Under the pieces are notes generated by a model. It searched no databases and was not told the DNA's origin. It saw nothing but the letters and a program-made list of their open reading frames with translations. Below, one piece after another: positions 26,573 through 34,979 of a stretch of 64,000 nt of DNA (position 1 is the stretch's first letter; every line of letters starts with the position of its first letter). This DNA comes from Brucella rhizosphaerae. GTDB lineage: Bacteria > Pseudomonadota > Alphaproteobacteria > Rhizobiales > Rhizobiaceae. A program made the position numbers and the translations under genes. Location of the stretch: the NCBI RefSeq assembly GCF_002252475.1, contig NZ_NNRK01000017.1, positions 248,001-312,000 of the forward strand. The letters are read 5' to 3'.

Positions 26573-27628
26573 ATGAAAAATGTTTCCCTGCGTGGAATTA
26601 CCAAATCTTTCGGACAGATGAATGTTCTGGATCGCGTTGATCTGGAGATTGAGGACGGTGAGTTTCTGGTGCTCGTTGGTCCGTCTGGCTGCGGTAAGTC
26701 CACACTTTTACGTATGGTCGCGGGACTTGAACCAATTTCCGGTGGCGATCTCATTATTGGCGGTGAACGCGCCAATGAGCTGCCACCGCAAAAACGCAAT
26801 ATCGCGATGGTGTTTCAGTCTTATGCACTTTTCCCGCATATGACGGCACGGGAGAATATCGGTTTTGGTCCACGCATTCGGGGCGAGGATAGTTCGACCA
26901 CGGCGACGAAAGTGGACAAGGCTGCATCTATTCTCAATCTGCATTCTTATCTCGACCGTTATCCGCGCCAGCTTTCCGGCGGTCAGCGCCAGCGCGTTGC
27001 GATGGGGCGAGCGATTGTACGCGAACCTTCGGTGTTTCTGTTCGATGAACCTTTGTCCAATCTTGATGCTCAGTTGCGTGTGCAGATGCGTACCGAAATC
27101 AAGGCGCTGCATCATCGGCTGAAGTCGACAGTCATCTACGTGACACATGATCAGATCGAAGCCATGACGATGGCTGACCGTATCGTGGTGATGAACCAGG
27201 GCAAGATTCAGCAGATCGGCGCACCACTTGAACTCTATGACCGACCCGCCAACAAGTTTGTGGCAGGGTTTATCGGCTCACCATCAATGAGCTTCATTCC
27301 CGGTGAGGTGATTGAGGGCGGCAGGTTCCGCACGACTGACGGCGAAGAGATTGCTACCCCGGGACGCAAGACATCGGAACGTGGCGCAGAACTGGGTATC
27401 AGGCCGGAAAATTTCATCGTCGCGAAAGACGGCGGAGGGCTCACGCTTGCTATCGAGGTCGTCGAACCAACAGGCCCGGAAACCCATGTTTATGGGAAAA
27501 TTGCTGGTGAATCTGTGCGAGCAGTATTCCGTGAGCGTATTCACCTTGCCCCGGGAGAGCGAGTCCCTGTAACGGCAAAGCCCGAACACATTCATCTCTT
27601 TGATAAGGAAAGCGGTTTACCGCTGTAA
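26573..27628 (+). CDS. CUT1 ABC ATPase (UgpC/MalK family)
   Basis: A 351-residue ATPase: Walker A GPSGCGKST, Q loop VFQSYALFPHMT, signature LSGGQRQRVAMGRAI, Walker B VFLFDEPLSNLD, switch His in VTHDQIEAMTM, and the C-terminal OB-fold region (about 240-350) typical of MalK/UgpC. It should energise the two CUT1 permeases encoded on the minus strand; no other CUT1 ATPase is present in the window. GTG 26570 directly precedes ATG 26573 and is an equal candidate start. Three bases separate it from the SDR stop. Confidence 0.9.
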   Translation: MKNVSLRGITKSFGQMNVLDRVDLEIEDGEFLVLVGPSGCGKSTLLRMVAGLEPISGGDLIIGGERANELPPQKRNIAMVFQSYALFPHMTARENIGFGPRIRGEDSSTTATKVDKAASILNLHSYLDRYPRQLSGGQRQRVAMGRAIVREPSVFLFDEPLSNLDAQLRVQMRTEIKALHHRLKSTVIYVTHDQIEAMTMADRIVVMNQGKIQQIGAPLELYDRPANKFVAGFIGSPSMSFIPGEVIEGGRFRTTDGEEIATPGRKTSERGAELGIRPENFIVAKDGGGLTLAIEVVEPTGPETHVYGKIAGESVRAVFRERIHLAPGERVPVTAKPEHIHLFDKESGLPL

Positions 27629-27635
27629 TTCTCGT

Positions 27636-28517
27636 ATGAGCAAGGTTGCAGACATCATCACAAGGCTTCATGCCGCAGCACAGGAAGGGTCAAAATCTGA
27701 CCGTCGACTGGCTGCATTGGTGTTGTCAGATCCTGATTACGCATCCAAAGCCGCTATATCTGAAATAGCGGCTCGGGCCGAAGTAAGTGAGCCGACGGTC
27801 ACGCGATTTTGTCGTGGTCTGGGCTGCGATGGTGTCCGTGATTTCAAGTTTTTTCTGGCACAGGCGCTGGCAATTGGTGGTCAGTACCTGACCGCAGAAG
27901 CGCCAGCCCGCGATGTTCGCGAAGCACGTATCGCTTCCGCGGTTACAGAGGCAGCAGTTGCCGCCATTCATCGTGCCAGTGATAATCTGGACATGTCTGT
28001 TGTCATGAAAATTGCGGAACGGATTGCTGTTTCAGGCTCGGTGCTTTGCGTTGGTTCAGGCGGCATCTCTTCAATGATGGCGACAGAATTGCAAAACCGA
28101 CTGTTCCGACTGGGTATTCCGGTTCTGGCGCAGGTGGATGGGCAGTTACAGCGCATGTATGCAGCCGTTGCAACGCGTGAGACAACGGTGATTGCGTTCT
28201 CCGTGTCAGGTTATGCGCGCTCTGTAGTCGAGGCCATTTTGGTGGCCCGGCAATATGGAGCGGAGACGGTTGCAATCACCGCACAAGGTTCTGATCTTGC
28301 AAAGGCCGCCAATACGGTCATTCCGTTTCAGGCCGTTGAAGACGGCAACTTGTATAAGCCGACATCGTCCCGTTTTGCTTTGATGGCAATACTGGACATG
28401 ATTGCAACTGCGACGGCTGAAGTTCATGGGCCAAAAGTGCTTGAGAGCCTGCGACGCATCAAGCACAGTTTGAACACACTCAAGATAGACGATCCGCGCT
28501 TGCCCCTGGGTGACTGA
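27636..28517 (+). CDS. MurR/RpiR family transcriptional regulator
   Basis: A 293-residue regulator with an N-terminal RpiR helix-turn-helix (IAARAEVSEPTVTRFCRGLG, about residues 47-66) and a C-terminal SIS sugar-phosphate domain (about 125-260) marked by VLCVGSGGISSMMATELQNR and VIAFSVSGYARSV. The SIS domain suggests a phosphorylated sugar or sugar-like effector. It is embedded between the ATPase and PLP-enzyme genes, so it probably regulates this cluster from the divergent promoter. ATG 27636 is 8 bases after the ATPase stop; no strong ribosome binding site is seen. Confidence 0.87.
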   Translation: MSKVADIITRLHAAAQEGSKSDRRLAALVLSDPDYASKAAISEIAARAEVSEPTVTRFCRGLGCDGVRDFKFFLAQALAIGGQYLTAEAPARDVREARIASAVTEAAVAAIHRASDNLDMSVVMKIAERIAVSGSVLCVGSGGISSMMATELQNRLFRLGIPVLAQVDGQLQRMYAAVATRETTVIAFSVSGYARSVVEAILVARQYGAETVAITAQGSDLAKAANTVIPFQAVEDGNLYKPTSSRFALMAILDMIATATAEVHGPKVLESLRRIKHSLNTLKIDDPRLPLGD

Positions 28518-28531
28518 TGGGAGACTGACCA

Positions 28532-29596
28532 ATGACACGGCCTAAAACTGTCCACGAAATTGATACTCCAGCAATTCTGATTGATGTTAATCGTGTGCAA
28601 GCCAATATCATGAAGGCGCAAGCTCATGCCGATGCTGTTGGTGTGAAGCTGCGTCCACATATAAAGACGCATAAACTACCGTTCTTTGCGCGACGCCAGC
28701 TTGAGGCGGGCGCGGTGGGGATTACGTGCCAGAAGCTCGGCGAGGCTGAGGTTATGGCAGATGCGGGAATTGTCGATATCTTTCTGCCTTATAATATTCT
28801 GGGCAAGGAGAAGCTCGACAGACTCTTTTCTCTTCATCAGCGCATCACGATCTCTGTCACCGTCGATAATTCTACGAGTCTCGAAGGATTGGAAAAGCGC
28901 TTCACCAATGAAGGGCGCCCGCTCAAGGTGCTGGTTGAATGCGATACTGGCATGGGACGCTGTGGTGTTCAGGCGCCAGAAGAGGCGCTGGAACTCGCGC
29001 GTCAGATCGATCAGAGCAAGGGGCTCAGGTTTGGTGGGCTGATGACTTATCCGGCGACCGGCAAAGCGGAGCAAGCCGAACAATGGCTTGTTGAGGCACG
29101 TGATGTGCTGGCTGCGAACGGTATCCAGTGTGAAACCATTTCAAGCGGTGGCACGCCAGATATGTGGCGCTCTCCAAAGGAAAGTGTGATCACGGAATAT
29201 CGGCCCGGCACCTATATTTATTTCGACCGTTATCAAGTTGGCCACGGCGCAGCAACGCTCGATGACTGTGCATTGACGGTGTTTTCAACAATCGTCAGCC
29301 ATCCAACACCCGATCGTGCAATCATTGACGCCGGCTCAAAGTCACTTTCCAGCGACACGCTTGGGCTTGCTGATTTCGGTGAACTGGCTGGAAGGCCAGA
29401 TGCACGTATCACAGGCTTGAGTGAGGAACATGGCACGCTCAAGGGCGATATCGCAGGATTGAAAGTAGGTGACAAGGTGCGGGTTATTCCTGACCATGTT
29501 TGCGTTGTTTCAAATCTCTTCGATGAAGTGCATCTCATCTCGGGCGACGATGTTATCGACATATTGCCGGTGGCTGCACGTGGAAAGCTGAAATAA
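28532..29596 (+). CDS. D-threonine aldolase/D-serine dehydratase-like PLP enzyme
   Basis: A 354-residue fold-type III PLP enzyme. The alanine-racemase-like barrel carries the PLP lysine in RPHIKTHK (residues 41-48). The zinc-site motif PDHVC near residue 327 matches the His-x-Cys pair of D-serine dehydratase and D-threonine aldolase. Family members cleave D-3-hydroxy amino acids (to glycine plus an aldehyde) or dehydrate D-serine. GGGAG lies 8 bases before ATG 28532. The RidA protein in the same cluster would deal with enamine by-products; a D-hydroxy amino acid unit in the imported compound is inferred, not shown. Confidence 0.87.
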   Translation: MTRPKTVHEIDTPAILIDVNRVQANIMKAQAHADAVGVKLRPHIKTHKLPFFARRQLEAGAVGITCQKLGEAEVMADAGIVDIFLPYNILGKEKLDRLFSLHQRITISVTVDNSTSLEGLEKRFTNEGRPLKVLVECDTGMGRCGVQAPEEALELARQIDQSKGLRFGGLMTYPATGKAEQAEQWLVEARDVLAANGIQCETISSGGTPDMWRSPKESVITEYRPGTYIYFDRYQVGHGAATLDDCALTVFSTIVSHPTPDRAIIDAGSKSLSSDTLGLADFGELAGRPDARITGLSEEHGTLKGDIAGLKVGDKVRVIPDHVCVVSNLFDEVHLISGDDVIDILPVAARGKLK

Positions 29597-29610
29597 TAAT
29601 GGGGACCAGT

Positions 29611-30084
29611 ATGAAAGATGCCGTCAATCCATTTGCAGGCGATAAGGATCGTGAGCAGATTTGGGAAATGCTTGTGCGCCGCGATATCAAGGCGTTTGTA
29701 GGTCAGAACTGGGCACTTGTTGCTAATGATTTTGATGAGGCGCGGTTCCTGGGCATTCATGCCCATGGTGATGCTAATCCAGATAAATGGAACGCGGCCT
29801 TTCCAACGCTGACCGCTTATCGCGATGAATGGTTACGACAGGCTGCCGACAGCGCTGCGACTGAATATGCCGAATCTCTGGCTGATGGCGTGTTTCGTGC
29901 AACGAATCTCAGCGTGATTGATATTGATGGCGATGTTGCTATTGCGCGTAAAAAGTTCGATGGGACTATCGCCAAGGCAGATGGAACGCATGATCGACTG
30001 AATTGGCAGACACTTTATTTTTGCCGTCGACACGGTGAATGTTGGCGCATTACCGGCTTCATTGGATATATGGTTAATAGCTAA
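29611..30084 (+). CDS. NTF2/SnoaL-fold protein of unknown function
   Basis: A protein of about 157 residues whose pattern (DREQIWEMLVRRDIKAFVGQ, then a beta-rich C-terminal half ending WQTLYFCRRHGECWRITGFI) fits the NTF2-like fold used by SnoaL/DUF4440 enzymes and binding proteins. No catalytic residue can be assigned. ATG 29599 in frame adds four residues; ATG 29611 follows GGGG. Last gene of the plus-strand half of the MlrC/RidA cluster, directly before a terminator, so a role in the same pathway is likely. Confidence 0.7.
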   Translation: MKDAVNPFAGDKDREQIWEMLVRRDIKAFVGQNWALVANDFDEARFLGIHAHGDANPDKWNAAFPTLTAYRDEWLRQAADSAATEYAESLADGVFRATNLSVIDIDGDVAIARKKFDGTIAKADGTHDRLNWQTLYFCRRHGECWRITGFIGYMVNS

Positions 30085-30114
30085 TTTATCCCGGTTCGAG
30101 CGGGAGGATTTTAA

Positions 30115-30146
30115 GGGCGCGGATCGCTTGATCAGCGCCCATTTTT
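30115..30146 (+). terminator. Terminator after the NTF2-fold gene
   Basis: GGGCGC (30115-30120) and GCGCCC (30135-30140) form a 6-pair GC stem with a 14-base loop, followed by ATTTTTC. Confidence 0.65.
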
Positions 30147-30228
30147 CTGGCAAATGACGTCAGATAAGGCAAAAGTATAATCATACAAATTTACTGCAAT
30201 TAAGCGAAATTATATTCTACGAATACCA

Positions 30229-30269
30229 AATTGCCTCATGTCGCAGCTAATTGCATATTTGTCGCAGCT
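30229..30269. repeat. Tandem 20/21-bp direct repeat upstream of proV
   Basis: AATTGC-N4-TGTCGCAGCT (30229-30248) is followed immediately by AATTGC-N5-TGTCGCAGCT (30249-30269). Two adjacent copies spaced two helical turns apart look like a tandem operator. Confidence 0.45.
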
Positions 30270-30624
30270 CGCTCGTGTGCAGCGCTTTCACAGGATTACT
30301 ATTATTGGCAGACTGGCCGGCTATTTCTCATAATCGGATACGTCGGCCAGTTCGCATATTTCGTCGCGCAACCCATCAAAAACAAACAAGGGGACGGGTC
30401 GCGCAAAGATGAATCCGTGACTGTGGGTGGACATGTCTGGAAATGGTCTATATAAATACGCCACACCAATCGCTAATCATTCTCTGTGGGTCGTTCGCTG
30501 CCTGCAAGTTGCGCATGTCCAATTCGCGCAAGAATGAAGAAATAATGACGTTAAAAAGGAGCTTAAACCCGCCAGCACAGCGGGGTTAAACATAATGCAT
30601 GGTATTTTATACAAGGAAGATAGT
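30270..30624. other. Long proV leader/promoter region
   Basis: No convincing gene; a 74-codon frame at 30231-30455 has no family features. A TATATAAAT stretch lies at about 30451-30459, which could be a -10 element. A 10-pair stem with one mismatch (TTAAACCCGC 30563-30572 / GCGGGGTTAA 30580-30589) sits 35 bases before the proV start. Confidence 0.4.
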
Positions 30625-31809
30625 ATGAAGTCGCCTGCTAAGACAAAGATAAGCTTAAGTAGCGTGTTTAAAGTCTTCGGCGACGATCCGGAGCGCGCAA
30701 TGCAGGAATTGCGTGCAGGTAAATCAAAGGCCCAGATACATAGCGATCATGGTGCCACAATCGGCGTAGATGACGCGACCTTCGATATTAAAGAGGGCGA
30801 AGTATTCGTCATCATGGGCCTCTCAGGCTCAGGTAAATCCACACTGCTGCGCTTGCTCAATCGCCTTATAGAGCCGACTTCCGGTTCCATCGAAGTTGAT
30901 GGTCGTGACATTGTCAAAATGTCGAAGCGCGAGCTGATCGACCTCCGTCGCCGCGACATGAGCATGGTGTTCCAGTCTTTTGCGCTGCTGCCCAATCGTA
31001 CGGTGTTAAACAATGCCTCTTTTGGCCTTGAAGTGGCTGGAATGGGTGAAGCTGAACGCCATGAGAAAGCATTGAAAGCTCTTGCGGCTGTGGGGCTCGA
31101 ACCTTACGCCAATAGTATGCCAGACCAGCTTTCGGGTGGTATGAAGCAACGTGTTGGACTTGCGAGAGCACTTGCGAGTGAGCCGACAATCCTCCTCATG
31201 GACGAAGCATTTTCAGCGCTTGATCCTTTGATCCGCACTGAAATGCAGGATGAGCTGAAACGTCTTCAGGCTGAAAACAGTCGTACAATCATTTTCGTGA
31301 GCCACGATCTCGATGAGGCGATGCGAATAGGCGACCGTATCTGCATCATGCAGCACGGCAAGGTTGTTCAGGTTGGAACGCCAAACGAAATCGTTTCTTC
31401 GCCAGCCAATGATTACGTCCGTTCATTCTTCCGCAACGTCGATGTTTCACGCGTCTTCAGGGCGTCGGATGTCGCGCGGGATGACGAATTGATCATGTTC
31501 GATTCAGCACAGTTGACCTCGGCCCTTGAGCGCCTTGATGCGAGTGGGCAGACATATGGTGTCCTGCTTGACGCTGACAGGATTTATCGCGGCGTCATTA
31601 CCCGTGATGCTCTCGCCAATGGCAGTTTTAAACCGGGTGATGATCAACTCGACAGCGCCGCTGCCATACAGGCTGACGCGCCACTCTCCGGGCTTTTGAT
31701 GCGTGTTGCTGAAAGTCCATGGCCGGTGCCGGTGACAGACCGGAACAACCGTTATCTCGGGGCTATTAGCAAATCAGCACTGCTTGAAACGCTTGGCCGC
31801 GCTGGCTGA
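30625..31809 (+). CDS. proV: Glycine betaine/proline ABC ATPase ProV
   Basis: A 394-residue ATPase with the ProV build: an N-terminal extension (FKVFGDDPERAMQELRAGKS), Walker A GLSGSGKST, signature LSGGMKQRVGLARALA, Walker B ILLMDEAFSALDP, and two C-terminal CBS domains (about 275-390), which sense ionic strength in the osmoregulated relatives. It energises uptake of glycine betaine, proline betaine or choline. AAGGAAG lies 5 bases before ATG 30625; ATG 30595 in frame overlaps the leader hairpin and is less likely. First of three genes forming a complete importer. Confidence 0.92.
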   Translation: MKSPAKTKISLSSVFKVFGDDPERAMQELRAGKSKAQIHSDHGATIGVDDATFDIKEGEVFVIMGLSGSGKSTLLRLLNRLIEPTSGSIEVDGRDIVKMSKRELIDLRRRDMSMVFQSFALLPNRTVLNNASFGLEVAGMGEAERHEKALKALAAVGLEPYANSMPDQLSGGMKQRVGLARALASEPTILLMDEAFSALDPLIRTEMQDELKRLQAENSRTIIFVSHDLDEAMRIGDRICIMQHGKVVQVGTPNEIVSSPANDYVRSFFRNVDVSRVFRASDVARDDELIMFDSAQLTSALERLDASGQTYGVLLDADRIYRGVITRDALANGSFKPGDDQLDSAAAIQADAPLSGLLMRVAESPWPVPVTDRNNRYLGAISKSALLETLGRAG

Positions 31810-31919
31810 TTTCCACCACGCTTAGGCCTGCAGGGCAAAAAGCCCGGCATTTAATAGGTCAGCAATTAATAGGATTGGTCCAATCCAGAGGCAACAAGAT
31901 CTGAAATGGACGGTAAAAT

Positions 31920-32837
31920 ATGGATTTGAATTTTAGTATTGGCGGATGGGCAGATGTGGTGGTCAACTACATTCTCGACCACTTTACTCCAGCGCTGGAT
32001 ATGATCGCCGCCACAATTGGTTTCGTCACTGACGGAATTCAGGATGCGCTTCTTGCCATTCCGCCTGTGGTGGGTATCGGAATTCTCACCTTGCTCGCGC
32101 TTTGGCGTGTGGGTTGGAAGTTTGCGATTTTCACAACACTCGCCCTGGCGCTCATAATTCACATGGGGCTGTGGAATGGCACAATGGAAAGCCTGTCACT
32201 CGTGCTGGCTTCCACATTTATCGCCGTAGTTATCGGCATTCCGCTTGGAATTGCGATGGCGCGCAGCGATGCGGTAGCCTCAATCGTACGCCCGATACTT
32301 GATCTGATGCAGACGATGCCTGCATTCGTGTATCTCATTCCGGCAGCGATGTTTTTTGGACTTGGTGCCGTACCGGGTACGATTGCAACGGTGATTTTTG
32401 CGATGCCACCCGTGGTGCGTTTGACCAACCTCGGTATTCGTCAGGTAGATGCTGAGTTTGTCGAAGCGGGTCTTGCGTTCGGCTGCACATCGCGTCAGCT
32501 GCTCTACAAAGTACAGCTTCCCAATGCCATGCCTTCAATCATGGCGGGTATGAACCAAACAATCATGCTGTCGCTTTCGATGGTGGTTATCGCATCGATG
32601 ATTGGTGCTGGTGGTCTCGGAAACACGGTCCTTACAGGTATTCAGCGCCTCGATGTAGGCAAGGGCTTTGAGGGTGGTCTCGCCGTGGTCATTCTGGCCG
32701 TCATTCTCGACCGCATTACACAAAGCTTTGGCAAAGGAAACTCCGGGGGCTTGTTGGGCTTCTTCAAAAGGCTGTCCTTCATGAAAAAGACGGCGGGTGA
32801 GCAGTCCTCATCTGCCCTCCGCAAGCAAGAAGTATGA
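31920..32837 (+). CDS. proW: Glycine betaine/proline ABC permease ProW
   Basis: A 305-residue permease of the ProW/OpuAB family: an N-terminal amphipathic part, about seven hydrophobic helices, and the EAA loop region VEAGLAFGCTSRQLLYKVQLPNAMPSI split over the conserved Glu-Ala and Gly. The preceding stretch IRPILDLMQTMPAFVYLIP is also characteristic. It transports the compatible solute delivered by ProX. It lies 110 bases after proV. Confidence 0.92.
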   Translation: MDLNFSIGGWADVVVNYILDHFTPALDMIAATIGFVTDGIQDALLAIPPVVGIGILTLLALWRVGWKFAIFTTLALALIIHMGLWNGTMESLSLVLASTFIAVVIGIPLGIAMARSDAVASIVRPILDLMQTMPAFVYLIPAAMFFGLGAVPGTIATVIFAMPPVVRLTNLGIRQVDAEFVEAGLAFGCTSRQLLYKVQLPNAMPSIMAGMNQTIMLSLSMVVIASMIGAGGLGNTVLTGIQRLDVGKGFEGGLAVVILAVILDRITQSFGKGNSGGLLGFFKRLSFMKKTAGEQSSSALRKQEV

Positions 32838-32983
32838 ATACAACGCATTTCCAGCAAAAGTGCGTGAGCCTTTTGCGTTGGATAATGCGCGCAAACACAT
32901 AGATTGAGCGGTTACTGCGTATTTATCTTTGCTGTGGCCGCTCAAATAAACGGGAACGACAGTTAATCTGAAAAGGAGAAGCC

Positions 32984-33850
32984 ATGTTAGGAAAGCTAAC
33001 AAAATTCGGTCTCGCAGCAGTGGTTGCAGGCAGCATGACTGCCGGAGCGGCTTTCGCGCAAGACAGCAAAACAGTCAAAATCGGCTGGGCTCCATGGTCT
33101 GACGCAGAGTTTGTGACCAAACTTGCCGCGAAACTTATCGAGGATAAACTTGGTCAGAAAGTTGAGCTGGTGCAGACTGATGTTGCACCGCTTTATCAGG
33201 GCGTTAGCCGTGGCGACATCGATGCGATGATGATGGCCTGGTTGCCAGAAACTCATGCGGATTATTATAAGCGCGTCGAAGACAAGGTCGAAAACCTCGG
33301 CCCTCTATATGAAGGCGCGAAGCTCGGCTGGATCGTTCCGGACTATATTCCTGAAAGTGAAATCAGCTCGATTGAAGATCTGAAAAAGCCGGAAGTTCGC
33401 GAGAAGCTGAAGGGCGAAATTCAGGGCATCGATCCGGGTGCAGGTTTGACCCGTCTGTCGGACGAAGCGATCAAGAAATATGGGCTGGATTACAAGCTCA
33501 ATATTTCCAGTGAAGCAGCAATGTTGACGACCGTCGACCGTGCGACACGTTCCGATGGCTGGTTTGTTGCCACGTCATGGAGTCCGCATTGGATGTTCGG
33601 TAAATATAAGCTGCGTTATATTGCTGATCCGGAAGGCGCATTGGGCGGCGCTGAACACGTCGACGCGATTGCGCGTAAGGGCTTCACGGAAGACAACCCT
33701 AAGGCTGCCGCGTTCCTTGCCAAGATGAGCATTCCGATCAACGAGCTGGAAACAGCAATGTTTGAGGCACAGGAGACATCTTACGAGAAGGCCGTCGACA
33801 AATACATTGCCGACAATCCTGATCGGATCAAAGAATGGCTTGCTGAGTAA
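32984..33850 (+). CDS. proX: Glycine betaine/proline-binding protein ProX
   Basis: A 288-residue OpuAC-type periplasmic binding protein. Signal peptide about 1-22 (ending AAFA), then VKIGWAPWSDAEFVTKLAAK. The aromatic residues needed to cage a quaternary amine are visible as WAPW near residue 33, MMAWLPETHADYY near 83 and TSWSPHWMF near 193. GGAGAA precedes ATG 32984 by 7 bases. It ends the proVWX operon before a clear terminator. Confidence 0.92.
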   Translation: MLGKLTKFGLAAVVAGSMTAGAAFAQDSKTVKIGWAPWSDAEFVTKLAAKLIEDKLGQKVELVQTDVAPLYQGVSRGDIDAMMMAWLPETHADYYKRVEDKVENLGPLYEGAKLGWIVPDYIPESEISSIEDLKKPEVREKLKGEIQGIDPGAGLTRLSDEAIKKYGLDYKLNISSEAAMLTTVDRATRSDGWFVATSWSPHWMFGKYKLRYIADPEGALGGAEHVDAIARKGFTEDNPKAAAFLAKMSIPINELETAMFEAQETSYEKAVDKYIADNPDRIKEWLAE

Positions 33851-33879
33851 ACAAGCTCACAGTTTGCTGAATAAAACAG

Positions 33880-33910
33880 AGCCCCGGTACATGCCGGGGC
33901 TTTTGCTTTT
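33880..33910 (+). terminator. Terminator of proVWX
   Basis: GCCCCGG (33881-33887) and CCGGGGC (33894-33900) form a GC-rich stem with a 6-base loop, followed by TTTTGCTTTT. Confidence 0.85.
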
Positions 33911-33930
33911 ATCATGATGAGTAAAATGAA

Positions 33931-34017
33931 AAGGAGCAGGCTCCTCCCCAAGAACCTGCTCCTTAATGCATCGCCCCCCGCCAAGGGTTGGTCGATGCTT
34001 GACCTGATGCTGTCAAG
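33931..34017 (+). ncRNA. Possible structured RNA: three consecutive hairpins, first loop anti-SD
   Basis: Three stems follow one another: AAGGAGCAGG/CCTGCTCCTT (33931-33964), GCATCG/CGATGC (33968-33998) and CTTGAC/GTCAAG (33998-34017). On the plus strand the first loop reads CTCCTCCCCAAGAA, an anti-Shine-Dalgarno sequence. No U tract follows on the plus strand. On the minus strand the first stem is followed by TTTCATTTTA and could instead terminate the TetR-family gene. Either reading is tentative. Confidence 0.35.
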
Positions 34018-34165
34018 ATTAGGACTTACTCATTGAGCCCACTAAATCTTGTGTTGGCAACTTTAACGCACGTTTTATTGTTGATGCAACCACATTCTTG
34101 CTTTTCTTGTGCCAAATTTGACATTTTTAGGCTGTAACGGAAAAGCTGTTATTTCTACGAGGCCT
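34018..34165. other. Intergenic stretch before the TetR gene end
   Basis: No gene or strong structure seen between the hairpin group and the TetR-family stop codon. Confidence 0.4.
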
Positions 34166-34816
34166 TCATTCAAGTCCGCATGCGCGCAGAAACAGTGTCG
34201 AGACTTCCTTTTCGATGCGATCAAGGTCCAGCGGCTCGTCCGTGCTCAGCTGCATCATGCTACGTACCTGCGTTTCAAAATCTGCATAATGCTGTGTGAC
34301 AGCCCATATATGCATTTGAAACAGGAGCGGGTCGACCGGCTTGATGCGACCATCATCCACCCAGGACTGGATCAGCTTGACTGCATTGTGCGTGGCACTG
34401 ACATGTTTTGTCCAGTGACGGCGGAGATACGGCGCGCCATTGGCAATTTCGGTCGTGAATAACCGTGAGGCCTTGGGGTTTTTCTGGCTATAGACGAGTT
34501 TAGCGCGAATATATTGCCGGATTACTTTGGCCGGGTCCTGCTCGGTGCTGGCGCCCAGAAAAATTTCTTCCCACTCGTCAAGAATGAAGACAATAATGTC
34601 TTCGTAGAGCTCTTCCTTGCTGGAAATATAGTAGTGGAGTTGTGGCTTGGTGAGGCCTGCGCGATGCGCGATGCCCTGCGTGGATGCGCCCACCAGTCCT
34701 TTTTCAGCAAACTCATCAATAGCGGCCGTGCGGATCGCGCCAAGAATGCGCCGCCTGCGGTCGAGAACCTTGTCCCGTCCGGTCAGCTCTGTATCGTCAT
34801 TCTCGTCTTCAATCAT
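34166..34816 (-). CDS. RutR-like TetR family transcriptional regulator
   Basis: A 216-residue TetR protein. The helix-turn-helix (STQGIAHRAGLTKPQLHYYI, about residues 45-64) and the C-terminal domain (about 85-205, with AKLVYSQKNPKASRLFTTEI and IANGAPYL) match the YcdC/RutR group, known for pyrimidine sensing. Its helix pattern LHYYISSKEELYEDII is also typical. It faces the minus-strand cluster 34980-41038. The palindrome TGACCGATCGGTCA upstream of that cluster is close to the RutR consensus (TTGACCAnnTGGTCAA). A half-match, AATCTGACCGA, lies 67 bases upstream of its own start. Confidence 0.85.
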   Translation of the reverse strand: MIEDENDDTELTGRDKVLDRRRRILGAIRTAAIDEFAEKGLVGASTQGIAHRAGLTKPQLHYYISSKEELYEDIIVFILDEWEEIFLGASTEQDPAKVIRQYIRAKLVYSQKNPKASRLFTTEIANGAPYLRRHWTKHVSATHNAVKLIQSWVDDGRIKPVDPLLFQMHIWAVTQHYADFETQVRSMMQLSTDEPLDLDRIEKEVSTLFLRACGLE

Positions 34817-34979
34817 CTTATTTGCCAGCCAAGAATAAGAAGGGAAGCCACATTGCGGCTTCCCGATTTGGTTTCGAGCATAATCTGACCGAAGGGAGAT
34901 GAGGCTCGACGAGATTATGCTTCATATAAAAGACGTTAGAGCGCCTGCCTGTTTTAATCAGAGCGACGCTCTAAGGCGC

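Noticed and set aside
30231-30455. 74-codon plus-strand frame before proV
   Set aside because: Overlaps the tandem repeat, has no ribosome binding site and no recognisable domain.
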